From assembly GCF_901000735.1 (NCBI RefSeq), contig NC_081549.1, positions 8,171,410 through 8,235,409 of the forward strand: a DNA stretch of 64,000 nt, in the 5' to 3' direction. Origin of the DNA: Corylus avellana. Taxonomy: Eukaryota > Streptophyta > Magnoliopsida > Fagales > Betulaceae. The translations under genes and the position numbers were made by a program. The notes beneath the pieces are model-generated. The model had not been told where the DNA came from. It was given only the letters and a program-made list of their open reading frames with translations, and ran no database searches. Shown here one piece after another: positions 54,201-59,450 of the stretch (the stretch's first letter is position 1; each line of letters begins with the position of its first letter).

Positions 54201-55526
54201 AAGTGTCTCCATACTCAACATTTTTAGCCTGCTAGCATATCATTACGAAGGTAAACAATGAACACCGTAACCCAGTGGATTTTTACCAACAAAGTTGAGT
54301 TCTGCAAGGGATAATCTGATAAGATGATCTTTAGCAATTTTTCTTGAATCGGACACACTAGAAAGTTTAACTCGTGTACCTGCACTTGACACACTAAGAC
54401 ATGCTATTGCACCGAACATTGGCTTGTAGCTTTTCATTTCTTTAGAAATGAAAATGTTTTTCAAATAGAAAAATTACATTCTACCCCTTGTAGTTAGATT
54501 GTAACGCAAAACTTCCTTGAAATTTGGTCTGACACTTTCCCTGCCTTTGGTTAAAGATTAAGCTAAAAAAATATCAACATATGAGGTGCACATGACCTTA
54601 TAGCAAATAATATAATGCCACGTCACTGATTGTTTTATACCATCCCTCGTAAATATTAATTCTAGTTTTTATTTTTCATTTTTATTGAGGAGAAAAGGAA
54701 GAAAGATTGTATGGAAGATCGTGTTAAAATAATTAGTGATATGGCAGTCTCTGATTGGTTATAAGGTCATCTACACCTCACATGTTGGATTTTTAAGTTT
54801 AGTTTAGTCCGCACCATAGGGAGGTTGAGTGTCACAAACCAAACCTCAGGAGTTTTTATGTTGTACGGTGTAATCACCAGAGGGTAAAACATATTTTCCT
54901 CTAAAATATATTAGGAACCAAACATTAAGGTTAAAATGTTTTTCTTTCTTTCTTTTTATGAGATTTGTCAAAAATCTCTGATAGATCTATTATTTGTTGT
55001 ATTTATGTGCTTGCACTGAAGGATTGACTATAATGGCATCATTTTCATGTAAAAGTTAAAGCTTCTTCATTATTGTTTGAATCTTATTGAACGTTGTGAC
55101 TTATGTTGAGCCTTTTTATTTTTATTTTCTGACGGCAGGTCCGACATGAAACCAATTTTAATTAAAATAAAAAATAAAAATTTTAATGCTTATTGTCAAA
55201 TAGGAATTCCCAAAATTTTCTCCATATTTTCCATTTCTTTATGCCCTATTAGAAGAAATATCCCGGTGTGTATTCTTTTACAATTTATACTTAAACAGGA
55301 TGAAGTTGACAACAAGAAGGAAATGGCCAAGCAGAGGATGAGACTCCGTGGGACGCAAGCAAAGTTAGATGCCTTCCGTAATAGATACAGGGAATCAGTG
55401 GAGGAGTCGGATCTCATGAACAAGAGATATGAGGAGGCAGCAGGAAAGCTCAAGGACCGGTTGGCTTCCAAAGGAATTGAGGTCCTCAACCTCAAGAAGC
55501 AGCTCGCTGCTGCTATGGGGAAATAA
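17070..55526 (+). CDS. KIN7O: Kinesin-like protein, KIN-7O/CENP-E type; 33 exons, 1322 aa (one copy of exons 10-13)
   Basis: A microtubule motor. The motor domain occupies residues 1 to about 335; the rest is almost entirely coiled coil. CENP-E-like plant kinesins are thought to act in chromosome or spindle movement; the exact role is inference. Exons: 17070-17193, 17287-17376, 17514-17632, 17886-17999, 18079-18160, 18529-18596, 18674-18748, 18932-19077, 19150-19252, 25950-26030, 26220-26288, 26432-26491, 26574-26735, 36262-36318, 37984-38247, 38320-38385, 38576-38761, 38840-38944, 41224-41307, 41428-41577, 41691-41804, 45755-45808, 45886-46089, 46173-46361, 47242-47448, 47603-47692, 47796-47936, 50766-50863, 53453-53531, 53625-53786, 53930-54049, 54121-54198, 55299-55526. 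All are GT-AG and all phases agree. The length fits the family as I know it. Large introns are filled by transposons. No disabling mutation was seen. KIN-7O is assigned by recognition of the neck and tail ([14 protein letters not shown]-terminal [10 protein letters not shown]), not by a search. Confidence 0.9.
19194..19641 (+). repeat. Tandem duplication of the exon 9 3' half plus intron (two units of about 222 bp)
   Basis: Unit 1 (19194-19415) runs from CAACCTGCCTTGGGTGG in exon 9 through the donor into the intron. Unit 2 (19416-19641) repeats this with scattered changes. In unit 2 the exon part has lost two bases (GGTGGAATCAAAT versus GGTGGAAATTCAAAT), the donor is altered to CACAAGTTGAT, and there is no acceptor AG in front, so it is a dead pseudo-exon within intron 9. 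Confidence 0.85.
19642..20877. other. Intron 9 sequence without a supported gene
   Basis: Contains an AT-rich block with TTTTTCATGGAAAAATA symmetry (19760-19790) and a C-rich stretch (19955-20110) whose short ORFs show no recognised domain. It may hold old repeats, but no terminus or duplication was found. Confidence 0.35.
21252..23748 (-). mobile_element. L1-type LINE with ORF1 but no ORF2
   Basis: The minus-strand element starts near 23748, has a full ORF1, and ends with a 3' UTR and GATATATACTACATTACTTATC followed by a run of A (T run at 21252-21264 on plus). The ACTTATCAAAA ending is shared with other LINE tails in this window (45640, 62680). Only about 220 bp separate the ORF1 stop from the poly-A, so ORF2 (endonuclease/RT) is missing: an internally deleted copy. 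No clean target duplication was found. Confidence 0.75.
21474..23678 (-). CDS. LINE ORF1 protein, 734 aa, uninterrupted
   Basis: The N-terminal part carries [32 protein letters not shown] and [20 protein letters not shown], an ORF1 domain shared with the second LINE at 27164. The likely start is the second Met, [10 protein letters not shown] (23618), since the plus-strand relative starts [10 protein letters not shown]. The remainder is long, Ser/Pro-rich and low complexity, with motifs such as [16 protein letters not shown]1 proteins of L1 elements bind RNA and form particles with ORF2 (family knowledge). An intact 2.2-kb frame suggests recent insertion. The Arg-rich ORFs on the opposite strand are shadows. 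Confidence 0.75.
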   Translation of the reverse strand: MNFCERWRGWCCALGFGALVMERSFSFEAKTFCLSAKVGCPNLRLEERRKGFVEYIFASIQCSSWLVETVEAAIQAQVKEEIAKSYYEDDKATMVHGGGNKAGRFLEVSVLAEGGRKGVIWLPEGRFGRGWLRFAGELQQLLAAQFKLASTAELGVPSSVGFRMDVPSLGVDSERSFVDVLRSSPGVEARAIEYPRSLDLLPGSSCLESEYDGMGLRSTVDCSALESLPSPLAKAAGSVSSRKKKKGKIGISGLLRLLGQIQHKLDRVRAGVVSKPFRRRKRVPFLGLTNSVLGCVSGSVSEVELGQNLDPVLFLDPYFSDPVQNSVPGSELGSNQNLVSISLPLESVSACASLLVPSPGIPLVSEEVLEPLARSSLSLQVTGLDSDDGSSPAEFSLSPVQVLGEIVGSAGDGSSQGAVSIHSAEVLPVSPWRRDWEVSFSSVPEACLGATVSSEISDSAHLSILKEAFSVPWEVDSPSSPLCRDKEVPFSGGEEQVVRPSSPAKGLIRRGFFGPRAVSPSLVVLKDSSLSSKGKDPVPVPSVLVEVQVGSTISPTFRVAELGLHSPDDTSLLSSQVCTSLSTTSLPDGAAEMGRSLSRPFPRMTESGTPIYSSISTSQLWYTRRVKEKVAKQLHKNKDLLAEVVVDSSVEGKSDRGLDVMNLAPVVGLSWGDEDKKLRDLFSVIEKREPVVEASTPKVKGMRELKSLDCSISPVKGRRRRGFFGVEKCFFISP
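23749..24240. other. AT-rich right part of the hAT-like element
   Basis: No ORF of note. CTTAAGACCCCGTTTGATTTTT at 23760 resembles CTTAAGACCTGTTTGATTTTTT at 21140, on the other side of the L1, so the flanks share a short related sequence. A run of about ten G is at 23980. Confidence 0.35.
24323..24809. mobile_element. Foldback MITE, Mutator-like (487 bp), copy A
   Basis: The whole element is a near-continuous inverted repeat: GGGTTAAATTCACTTTACCC at the left pairs with GGGTAAAGTGAATTTTCCCC at the right, and the centre is near 24560. The perfect 9-bp duplication TATTAATTT is at 24314-24322 and 24810-24818, the size typical of Mutator-like elements. There is no coding capacity. Transcribed within the kinesin intron it would form a hairpin of about 240 bp arms. 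Confidence 0.85.
24819..25949. other. Intron 9 distal part, copy A
   Basis: AT-rich and non-coding, leading to exon 10. From about 25537 onward it starts to differ from copy B. Short ORFs at 25684-25902 are intronic. Confidence 0.4.
25950..26735 (+). CDS. KIN7O: Kinesin exons 10-13, copy A (end of motor, neck and first coiled coil)
   Basis: Four exons of 81, 69, 60 and 162 bp (124 codons), all GT-AG. Exon 10 ([19 protein letters not shown], then TNCARVNE) completes the motor at the neck. Exons 11-13 give [36 protein letters not shown] and [19 protein letters not shown], a charged coiled coil ending NRDRNKK. The block starts and ends in phase 0. Copy A has Lys in AEWEKRVQ where copy B has Arg. 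Confidence 0.9.
26860..28006 (+). mobile_element. L1-type LINE, plus strand, ORF1 region, copy A (cut by gap)
   Basis: After exon 13, a CT-rich leader leads to [19 protein letters not shown] at 27164, then [15 protein letters not shown] and [20 protein letters not shown]: the same ORF1 domain as the minus-strand LINE at 23618. Frameshifts break it after about 100 aa. It runs into the N-gap. The relative in copy B lacks 27212-27528. Confidence 0.75.
28007..28106. other. Assembly gap (100 N)
   Basis: A round 100-N gap of probably unknown true size. Left of it is a plus-strand LINE ORF1; right of it the sequence is the interior of the minus-strand LINE ORF1, equal to 21793 onward. The gap therefore joins two LINE copies and is the seam of the large duplication. 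Confidence 0.95.
28107..29992 (-). pseudogene. LINE ORF1, copy B, 3' end cut by the gap
   Basis: Identical in sequence to the 23678-21793 part of the ORF1 above, with the same Met positions shifted by 6314 bases. The C-terminus is missing because of the N-gap, so the residues read through the Ns are not real. Confidence 0.85.
30637..31123. mobile_element. Foldback MITE, Mutator-like, copy B
   Basis: Same element and same TATTAATTT duplication as at 24323-24809, with no difference seen. It belongs to the duplicated block and is not an independent insertion. Confidence 0.85.
32262..33047 (+). CDS. Kinesin exons 10-13, copy B
   Basis: Exons 32262-32342, 32532-32600, 32746-32805 and 32886-33047 have the same lengths (81, 69, 60, 162) and intact GT-AG sites. 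The protein is the same as copy A except Lys to Arg in AEWERRVQ. If both copies were spliced in, the protein would keep its frame and gain 124 residues, but a second neck/ARVNE segment after the first would be unusual. I favour an assembly artefact; the copy is coding-competent either way. Confidence 0.75.
33180..34260 (+). mobile_element. L1-type LINE ORF1 region, copy B
   Basis: Starts with the same CT-rich leader and [18 protein letters not shown] at 33474. It then jumps to the FLNIRLD-like sequence found at about 27530 in copy A, so about 315 bp are deleted. It continues past the point where copy A meets the gap, through [18 protein letters not shown] to about 34260, where LINE similarity stops. 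Confidence 0.7.
34261..34440. repeat. LTR-like fragment
   Basis: GTGTTAAATCCCACATTGCCTCG followed by CTTTATAAAG is a common start of plant LTR or TRIM sequences. There is no partner or PBS, so this is only a fragment. Confidence 0.35.
34441..35376 (+). pseudogene. Ty3/gypsy integrase fragment
   Basis: [21 protein letters not shown] is the end of the zinc-binding domain. The core follows with SMDFVLDLP (first Asp), then after a frameshift [19 protein letters not shown] (second Asp) and [13 protein letters not shown] (Glu). The C-terminal part reads [20 protein letters not shown]. No chromodomain is visible. Frameshifts and stops show decay. The 5' part of the element is missing. Confidence 0.85.
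35387..35638 (+). repeat. Polypurine tract and 3' LTR of the gypsy fragment
   Basis: TTTTAGAGGGGAAG (35389-35402) follows the pol stop and serves as the polypurine tract. An LTR then starts at about TGCAGAGCATT (35408) and probably ends CCCTACA near 35638. The limits are approximate because no second LTR is present. Confidence 0.5.
35639..36261. other. Intron 13 distal part
   Basis: No gene or clear repeat. It ends with the acceptor CTTCTACAG before exon 14. Confidence 0.4.
36262..38944 (+). CDS. KIN7O: Kinesin exons 14-18
   Basis: Exon 14 encodes [19 protein letters not shown], a short conserved segment after the first coil in KIN-7O proteins. Exon 15 (88 codons) is acidic, with a repeated KQDEDG motif. 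Exons 16-18 return to coiled coil ([32 protein letters not shown]). All exons begin and end in phase 0. Intron 14 is 1.66 kb and contains degenerate tandem repeats. Confidence 0.9.
36690..37140. repeat. Degenerate tandem repeats (three units of about 150-170 bp) in intron 14
   Basis: The shared core is GTTGATATGA(T)CAT..AAGA(G/A)C.A.TT followed by GGAGTG(C/A)CTT(T)GATAGGTTA, seen around 36732, 36891 and 37058. Between the cores lie GTGTATTGG-type and (A/G)TCAAT(A)ATGGCA-type segments. The units are strongly diverged. Confidence 0.6.
37141..37983. other. Intron 14 distal part
   Basis: AT-rich, with no supported feature. The 100-aa ORF at 37559-37861 has no recognised motif and lies in the intron. 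Confidence 0.4.
39196..39242. repeat. (TTA)n tract, tail of the minus-strand LINE
   Basis: About 13 TTA units directly abut TCATTTTATAAGTAATTCAATC, which is the reverse complement of a LINE 3' end. On the minus strand it is a TAA-repeat tail instead of plain poly-A. Confidence 0.75.
39243..39990 (-). mobile_element. LINE 3' fragment (RT C-terminal part), interrupted by a SINE
   Basis: The minus strand gives [20 protein letters not shown] and [19 protein letters not shown], then [21 protein letters not shown]. These match the plus-strand LINE at 44770-44990, where the same region reads [18 protein letters not shown]. It ends with the LINE 3' UTR (CTAGGGTTGCACCTC) and the TAA tail. Stops are present, so it is non-functional. 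Confidence 0.8.
39500..39682 (+). mobile_element. SINE-like element, tRNA-derived type
   Basis: The sequence runs from GGGTGCAAACAATCC through GGTGCGGTGCACGGGACCGGG and GTGGGTCCGAAGGGCCCTGCC to GTTCCCCTACATC, followed by an A-rich tail with C breaks. It is G/C-rich against an AT-rich background, about 180 bp, ends in poly-A and splits a LINE copy: the profile of a plant SINE. Assigned from the pattern; limits approximate; no clean target duplication. Confidence 0.6.
39995..40200 (-). pseudogene. Ty1/copia reverse transcriptase fragment
   Basis: The minus strand reads [43 protein letters not shown], then [15 protein letters not shown]: the copia RT segment downstream of the YVDD box. Stops in frame show decay. 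Confidence 0.85.
40201..40560 (-). repeat. LTR-like fragment next to the copia remnant
   Basis: Contains TTTATATATAGAAGC, a TATA-like box that reads on either strand, and lies beside the copia RT. The ends could not be fixed. Confidence 0.3.
40561..41223. other. Intron 18 distal part with a GT/CT-rich tract
   Basis: Non-coding. A low-complexity TGTGTGTGTGCCTCTATCTGTCTCTCTG tract at about 41070-41125 precedes exon 19. Confidence 0.4.
41224..41804 (+). CDS. KIN7O: Kinesin exons 19-21
   Basis: Exons 41224-41307, 41428-41577 and 41691-41804, all phase 0 with GT-AG sites. They encode [20 protein letters not shown], then [20 protein letters not shown], then [20 protein letters not shown]: coiled-coil stalk. 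Intron 21 (41805-45754) is almost wholly transposon sequence. Confidence 0.9.
42155..42377. repeat. CT-rich low-complexity tract next to an N-gap
   Basis: Imperfect (CT)n and TTTCTCT repeats run into the 151-N gap at 42378-42528, which is followed by a long T run. The ORFs here are low-complexity artefacts. Confidence 0.8.
42830..43067 (-). mobile_element. LINE 3' end fragment nested in the PIF/Harbinger element
   Basis: The minus strand ends GTGCTTTTAATGAAGTTGCTTATTCAT followed by an A-rich tail (T/A run at 42800-42845 on plus), the usual close of a plant L1. Only the 3' UTR is present (5' truncated). Confidence 0.65.
43600..45660 (+). mobile_element. LINE remnant (RT C-terminus, zf-RVT, 3' UTR), carrying a TRIM
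   Basis: Frames include [38 protein letters not shown] and the zinc-like zf-RVT segment [20 protein letters not shown] (Cys-x2-Cys then HS). The 3' UTR reads CTTGTATATTTCCTGTGTAC and ends ATTTATCAAAAAGA. Several frameshifts. Upstream (43600-44150) two degenerate ORFs probably belong to the same element. Confidence 0.75.
44340..44614 (+). mobile_element. TRIM (miniature LTR retrotransposon, 275 bp)
   Basis: Direct terminal repeats: 44340-44416 (77 bp) and 44547-44614 (68 bp), both TGTTAAA(G/A)TATTGATTAA ... TAATTTAACA. Right after the first is TGGTATCAGA, the initiator-Met tRNA PBS. The interior (130 bp) has no ORF. The flanks GATCT and GATTG match only partly as a 5-bp duplication. The element splits the LINE coding frame. 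Confidence 0.85.
45755..47936 (+). CDS. KIN7O: Kinesin exons 22-27
   Basis: Exons 45755-45808, 45886-46089, 46173-46361, 47242-47448, 47603-47692 and 47796-47936, all phase 0. Continuous stalk with heptads ([40 protein letters not shown]). Exon 24 contains a basic break, [19 protein letters not shown], which may be a flexible or regulated site between coils. Confidence 0.9.
46362..47241. other. Intron 24 (880 bp)
   Basis: AT-rich, with A runs at about 46590 and 46680; no supported element. Donor AG/GTGATG, acceptor GTTCAG/G. Confidence 0.4.
48160..48430. repeat. Unclassified repeat debris in intron 27
   Basis: GGGTTGGGCATCGACC and GGCGGTCGGTCTAGTAGCC resemble subterminal hAT-like motifs, but no inverted ends or duplication were found. 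Confidence 0.25.
48430..48600 (-). mobile_element. TRIM fragment, same family as 44340-44614
   Basis: The minus strand reads ATGGTATCAGAGCCAGAGG (PBS region), then CACATGTTGGGCATCACC and GAGCTCACACGTGAGAAG, then GTGTTAAAGTATTAATTAA, paralleling the interior and second LTR of the TRIM at 44340. Part of the first LTR (GGTGATTTAACA) is also present. Confidence 0.65.
48601..48890 (+). pseudogene. Ty1/copia integrase fragment
   Basis: Reads [20 protein letters not shown], then [18 protein letters not shown] and, after a frameshift, [12 protein letters not shown] and KCLHV. This is the copia integrase C-terminal half with the GKGY-type block lost to frameshifts. Confidence 0.8.
49345..50184. mobile_element. 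Non-autonomous hAT element (840 bp) in intron 27
   Basis: A perfect 8-bp duplication, TGTATAAG, is at 49337-49344 and 50185-50192. Starts TAGGGTGTTCATAAAAACTG; ends GGTCGTGTTACACCCA. Both sub-ends carry GGTC/GACC and GGTTCGAAC-type motifs, common in this hAT group. No transposase. Confidence 0.75.
49560..49745. mobile_element. Small foldback MITE nested in the hAT element
   Basis: AACTAGGGTTGATCCAAT(G) on the right pairs with ATTGGATCAACCCTAGTT on the left around a TATATTTATATA centre (about 49655). The outer arms pair CATAAATATCCCAC with GTGGGATATAC. The palindrome covers about 180 bp. Confidence 0.7.
50229..50624. mobile_element. Foldback MITE, Mutator-like (396 bp)
   Basis: A perfect 9-bp duplication, ATGCTTTTA, is at 50220-50228 and 50625-50633. 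The inverted ends share AAGTCC(A/G)CATAC, CAAACTACCAC and ATTGA(T/C)AAT. The centre is A/T-rich, with C and A runs. A related end lies at 57776. Confidence 0.8.
50766..55526 (+). CDS. KIN7O: Kinesin exons 28-33 and stop
   Basis: Exons 50766-50863, 53453-53531, 53625-53786, 53930-54049, 54121-54198 and 55299-55526. Only the 28/29 junction is not phase 0 (AG/C, Ser). The C-terminus carries [20 protein letters not shown], then [20 protein letters not shown] and ends [10 protein letters not shown], which I recognise as the conserved tail of KIN-7O-type kinesins. Stop TAA at 55524-55526. Confidence 0.92.
50864..51469. other. Intron 28 proximal part
   Basis: Contains an LTR-like phrase (GTGACACTTAGCACATGTCC at 51128, echoed by GTGGAACTTAGCACTTGTTC at 52587), so an LTR fragment may flank the LINE. 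No ORF is supported. Confidence 0.35.
51470..52530 (-). pseudogene. LINE ORF2 reverse transcriptase fragment
   Basis: The minus strand gives, in order, [13 protein letters not shown] (QGDPLSP region), SHLLFVDDT (catalytic FVDD box), [32 protein letters not shown] and [20 protein letters not shown], then [13 protein letters not shown]. This is the L1 RT palm-to-thumb stretch. Stops and frameshifts throughout. Confidence 0.85.
52531..53452. other. Intron 28 distal part
   Basis: No recognised feature other than the LTR-like echo at about 52560-52710. It ends TTGATGCAG before exon 29. Confidence 0.35.
54465..54905. mobile_element. Foldback MITE in intron 32
   Basis: The left arm (ACATTCTACCCCTTG, TTTGGTCTGACACT, CATATGAGGTGCACATGACCTTATA) pairs in order with the right arm reversed (TTTTACCCTCTGG, TTTGGTTTGTGACACT, CATGTGAGGTGTAGATGACCTTATA). 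The centre is near 54680. No matching target duplication was found at the ends. Confidence 0.7.
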
Positions 55527-55887
55527 ATGGAATTTCTCCATGCAATTAAATTATCCAACTAGTTTTCTTTTCCAGCAAATTCTTCAATTAGCAACCATTG
55601 TAAATATTTGGTGGGTGATACTATCGGAACCTCAATGTAAATGTCAATGCCAACCTGTACAAAACTCAAACAAACACCAATACCATGCTGCTGCCCTCAC
55701 TAAACGTGCAATTTTTATTTTTTTTTAAAACAATTTTGCCTCACTTAAAAGAGACCGGCTCTTCTCCAGTTGATTTGTCATTTTACATTTTTTTGAACAG
55801 GTTTGCCCTTCACTTAAAAGAGACTAGCTCATCTCCAGTTGAAATCAACTGGAGATCTCAGGATCTCAGTTTGCAACTCTCGAGATC
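55527..55887 (+). other. Kinesin 3' region
   Basis: AATAAA overlaps the stop (55522-55527); no further canonical signal is clear. A direct repeat follows: CACTTAAAAGAGAC(C/T)(G/A)GCTC(T/A)TCTCCAGTTGA at about 55742 and 55813. Confidence 0.45.
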
Positions 55888-56600
55888 ATGAGACCTCATA
55901 AATGATGAAACAAACTCATAAGAGTCCATATATTTAGGGAACAAAATCTTTATTTGATGCCCTGATCGATCCCGAGATTCTTGAGATTTGACCATCATAG
56001 CTTTAATGGCATTGTGTGCCTATAAAAGGAACACTCTATCACAGTAACATGGACTTTTCACTCTGGCAAAAACTCTTGTTCATTTATTCCAAAGAGCAAA
56101 TAATTGATTTAGGAATTCGACCTATTCTCCGCGGCTCCAGCACATTTTTGGCAAGCTCTAGTACTTATTTGGTTTCCTTGTTTTGCAAGTGTTCATCCCA
56201 TCGGAAAACTATTCCAACAGTTTGGCGCTTGAAAACAACAATTTGTTTCCAGCAATATCCATAATGATCAATGCCCAATCAAGGAGTACTAGGAACGAGA
56301 CTGTGCCACGAGGAAGAGGAGGAGCTCCAGCAAGAGGTCCGATTGTTAGAGCACCTCCTAGAGGTCGAGTTGTGAGAGACGGAATGCCCTAGACTTCAAA
56401 GATCCATACGGACGAATCGGTTCTTTAGAAAAAGAGCTGCCGCAAATGTCCAAGAATATGGACTCTTATCTTATGTAAACAGAAAAAGAAACAAGTTTGG
56501 TACTTTAAGAAGAGCTGTTGCATATGTCCAACGAGGAGGCTACTAATCAAGAAGAAGAAACAACTTTGGTAGTTTAACAAAAAGTTATAACATAAATGGG
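55888..56600 (+). mobile_element. Degenerate short LTR retroelement (5' LTR, PBS and gag start)
   Basis: CCTATAAAAGGAAC (56019-56032) is a TATA box. The LTR seems to end TTCCAACA at 56219, followed by GTTTGGCGCTTGAAAAC, close to the PBS context of the element at 13942. An ATG follows at 56263 with an Arg/Gly/Pro-rich start (RGRGGAPARGPIVRAPPRGR), then a stop. 56440-56580 has a degenerate repeat (AGAAACAA(G/C)TTTGGTA(C/G)TTTAA). No pol. Confidence 0.45.
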
Positions 56601-57089
56601 AGGTTTTTGCTCATTCTAGTTACATGTTTCTTTTTGTATTATTTCTTGTTTACGTTTTTTAATAAAATTTTGCAATTAGTTATAAAAATTCCATCTAATT
56701 ACTCATAAATTGATTCTCTCTCTCTCTCTCTCTCAATTTCCTCCGCTCTCAATGAATTAGTCTTGCAAGGCATCATAAAAAGGTGAAGGAAGGATTGCTT
56801 CCATGCCGGATGTCGTCAAAATTTTCCATAATTTTTTGGCTGCAACGTCTGTCTTTATATGCCAATCTATATCAGTTCTTTCACTAAAGCTTTAACCAAA
56901 AGCATTAATAGAATCATTTAACATTAAAGTTGTAAATATAATTCGTAACAAATTGTAAAATTTGAACAAAAAGATAGAGCATCAGCTCCATATACTTTCT
57001 TTCAAAACATATGAACATCAAACTCAACGAGTCAAACCATAACTCATGTAGACCAAAAAGTTACGGATTCCATAAAGAAGAGCGATGAT
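56601..57089. other. Intergenic, with a CT microsatellite
   Basis: (CT)10 or so at 56714-56734. Otherwise AT-rich with no supported feature. Confidence 0.4.
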
Positions 57090-57660
57090 TGGGGAGAAAC
57101 TCGCACTTGACGAGTTCTAAAAAGGCCATATCTAGAGTTTTAGACCTCGGATTGGAGCAATCTTTGCGGCGTTGGAAAGCTAATTCAAAGATCTACAAAG
57201 TCATGTTTCATGAGAGTTTGCTAATTATGACCGTTCGAACGCGTAGCTTTATTTTGAGTAATCTAGAGAGGTGAGAAGGCTCTGTTCGAAGTCCCGTTCG
57301 AAGCCCGTTCGAACGCTTATGTTAATTTTTGTATTTTTACGTTCTAGTTCAGTCCCTGTTCGAATGGTGGTTTGTCCCCTTCGAACGCGTAGCTTTGTTT
57401 GCTTAAACCGATTTTATTTCGTGTTTTATTAGGTTTTGGGCTCTGTAAATACATGCTTATAGCCTCTAGAAACGCAACTTTTGATATTATTTGAGTTTCA
57501 TGCAATAAGAATACTCAGAGTTGAGTTTCTTTGTGTTTTTTCCTTAAACCCTAGATAGACTCTTGCGTTTTGAGAAGAATTATTAGATTTTTGATAAACT
57601 CAATGTCTAGACATATTTATCCGTTCTTCTTGTTACTATTTTCTTTGCTTCCCACCGAGT
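57090..57660 (+). repeat. Dispersed LTR-like repeat, copy 2 (partner at 15840-16420)
   Basis: Collinear with the reverse complement of 15840-16420. Holds several GTTCGAACGCG-type motifs (57235-57395) and TGTAAATACATGC as a TATA-like region. No ORF. Confidence 0.55.
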
Positions 57661-57775
57661 TAGCCTGCATCAATAACCCTTTCTTTTTAATTGAATATGA
57701 CCTTCAGTGGAATAACAAGGTCCTTTCAAAATAATAATAATAATAATAATGAGTAGATTTCACCAAAAAAAAAAA

Positions 57776-58091
57776 AAGTCCACATACCCCTCAAACTACC
57801 ACCCAATTGATAATGTCTTCCAAACTTTCAATTGTAACAATGTTCCCTCCAAACTACCAAAAACTATCAATGTTCATCCCAACGACGAAACTACTTTTAG
57901 TAAAATAAAAACAAAAAATACTAAAACTTATAGAACAAAAACCTAAAACCAAAAAAAAAAAAAAAAAACTAAAATAAGGCAAATTAAAATTTTTTTTTTT
58001 TAAAAAAACTGTCTATAAGAAAAAAAATTAAAAAATTTTGATTTTTTTTTTTGTTATAAAAATTGAGAATTTTTGTTTGTTTGTTTGTTTG

Positions 58092-58122
<31 letters not shown>

Positions 58123-58330
58123 TGTTTTTTTAAATTTTTTTATAACTTTTTTAAATAAAAATTTCCGTTTTAAAAAAATTAACAATTTTCGTTTAAGAAA
58201 ATAAAAATTTTCCTTTTCTAAAACAAAATTAATTATTTTTTTTTTTCAAAATTCCATTAATTTAAAAGTATTTTTTTTTTTAAATGATTTTTAAATTTTT
58301 TTTTTTAAAAAATTAAGGGTTAAATACTTA
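57776..58330. repeat. MITE end related to 50229-50624, followed by extreme A/T tracts
   Basis: GTCCACATACCCCTCAAACTACCACCCAATTGATAATGT (57776 on) matches the 50229 element's left end, and TTCCCTCCAAACTACCAAAAACTATCAATGTTC also parallels it. The interior is A/T-only, with a (GTTTT)n run at 58080-58125. The right end is not identifiable. Confidence 0.5.
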
Positions 58331-58500
58331 TTTGCCTCAAGTGGTTTAACAACTTTATTTTTTTCCCCATAGGGTTTAGTTTTTTATCACAGGAGGTACC
58401 TCGGCTTTATATTAAAATGGAGATGGTACGTTTGTCTAAATTCCGTCCAAAATTTGACAGAAAGCCACCCCAGCACTATTAAAAAATCGACATGTGTTCA
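58310..58500. repeat. Possible MITE end
   Basis: AAGGGTTAAATACTTATTTGCC and GACAGAAAGCCACCCCAGCAC resemble ends of plant foldback elements, but no second arm was seen. Confidence 0.3.
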
Positions 58501-59109
58501 TATATTAATTAAAAATACAAAATAAAAATTTTAAAATTAAAAATATTAGAAAATTAGGAAAGAAAAAAGGCGCAAATTCCTCAAACCCACAAACTGATGA
58601 GGCACCAGGCAAATTCGTTTGGCCTCGGCCTTGGGGTGGAGTCGTTTTTGCTGATTTGGACAAATCGGTGCTCCTCCAGTGGAAGACATCGGTCTTAGAC
58701 CCCTTAGGCTTGCTCTCGAGCTGGGACACTGGAAGTTCCGATCATTGCTTGTGATTCGGCGTCTCCTGGAACTCAAATTCCTGTGTCGTTTCGTTAAACG
58801 TGACCGAGAGTGGCTGCGAAGGTAATTTGTGTTCGGATTTCGAAAAATTTCCACTTTATGGGCTTGGGATTAGAAGGAACTATTTGAATAGTAGAGGAAA
58901 GTTGTTTGGGAAATTGTAGCTTGTGATTGTTGAACTTAGTCAGCTTAGGATTTTCGTGCTTCCCTTTAATGGTTTTGATGGAGAATTTCCTGGTGAAATT
59001 TGGGCCATAGAGACGTTTGAGTTGAGGTTCTTGATCTAGAGGGAAATTCTAGTTTGTGGACTTGAGGTGATGAATTTTTGCCCTTTTATTTATTTATTTA
59101 ATTTAATTT
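58501..59109. other. Unassigned intergenic stretch
   Basis: 58600-58830 is G/C-richer and could be a host leader exon (a GCGAAGGTAATTT donor-like site at 58818), but no protein similarity is recognised. The rest is non-coding. Confidence 0.3.
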
Positions 59110-59450
59110 TTTATATTATTTTTTTATTTTCTAATTTTAGACTAAACTCTAAGTATACATAAGTATACAAAAGGAAAACTCACGCAACCCACCAAAAACC
59201 CATAAGCAGACCCTAGAACCCATTGAAAATCCAACCAAAGAATCTCAAATATATAAGAGCCACAACCATACATAAAAAGACCAAGCTAAAGCCCAAGCTA
59301 AAGCCTAAAATAACCAAACATAGCTCTAAAAACCCGTGGTAGTCACCACCTGCCTGTGCTCCTATTGCAACTCAAGAGGGAAGGAAAACTCATTTTTGGA
59401 CCCAAAAAAACCCCGCCAGAGCAAGCTCTCTCTCTATCAAGCCACAACCA
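59110..59450 (-). mobile_element. LINE 3' fragment
   Basis: On plus, GTATACAAAAGGAAAACTCAC, ACCCACC and TTTTTGGACCCAAAAAAACCCCGCC parallel GTATACAAAGGAACCCAACC and TTTTTCGACCCCAAAAAATCCCCGCC of the L1 at 21310-21520, so this is the ORF1 end plus 3' UTR of a related LINE. Confidence 0.55.

Noticed and set aside
58520..58860. First exon of a host gene (G/C-richer, donor-like GGTAATTT)
   Set aside because: No protein similarity and no downstream exon that fits in phase; left unassigned.
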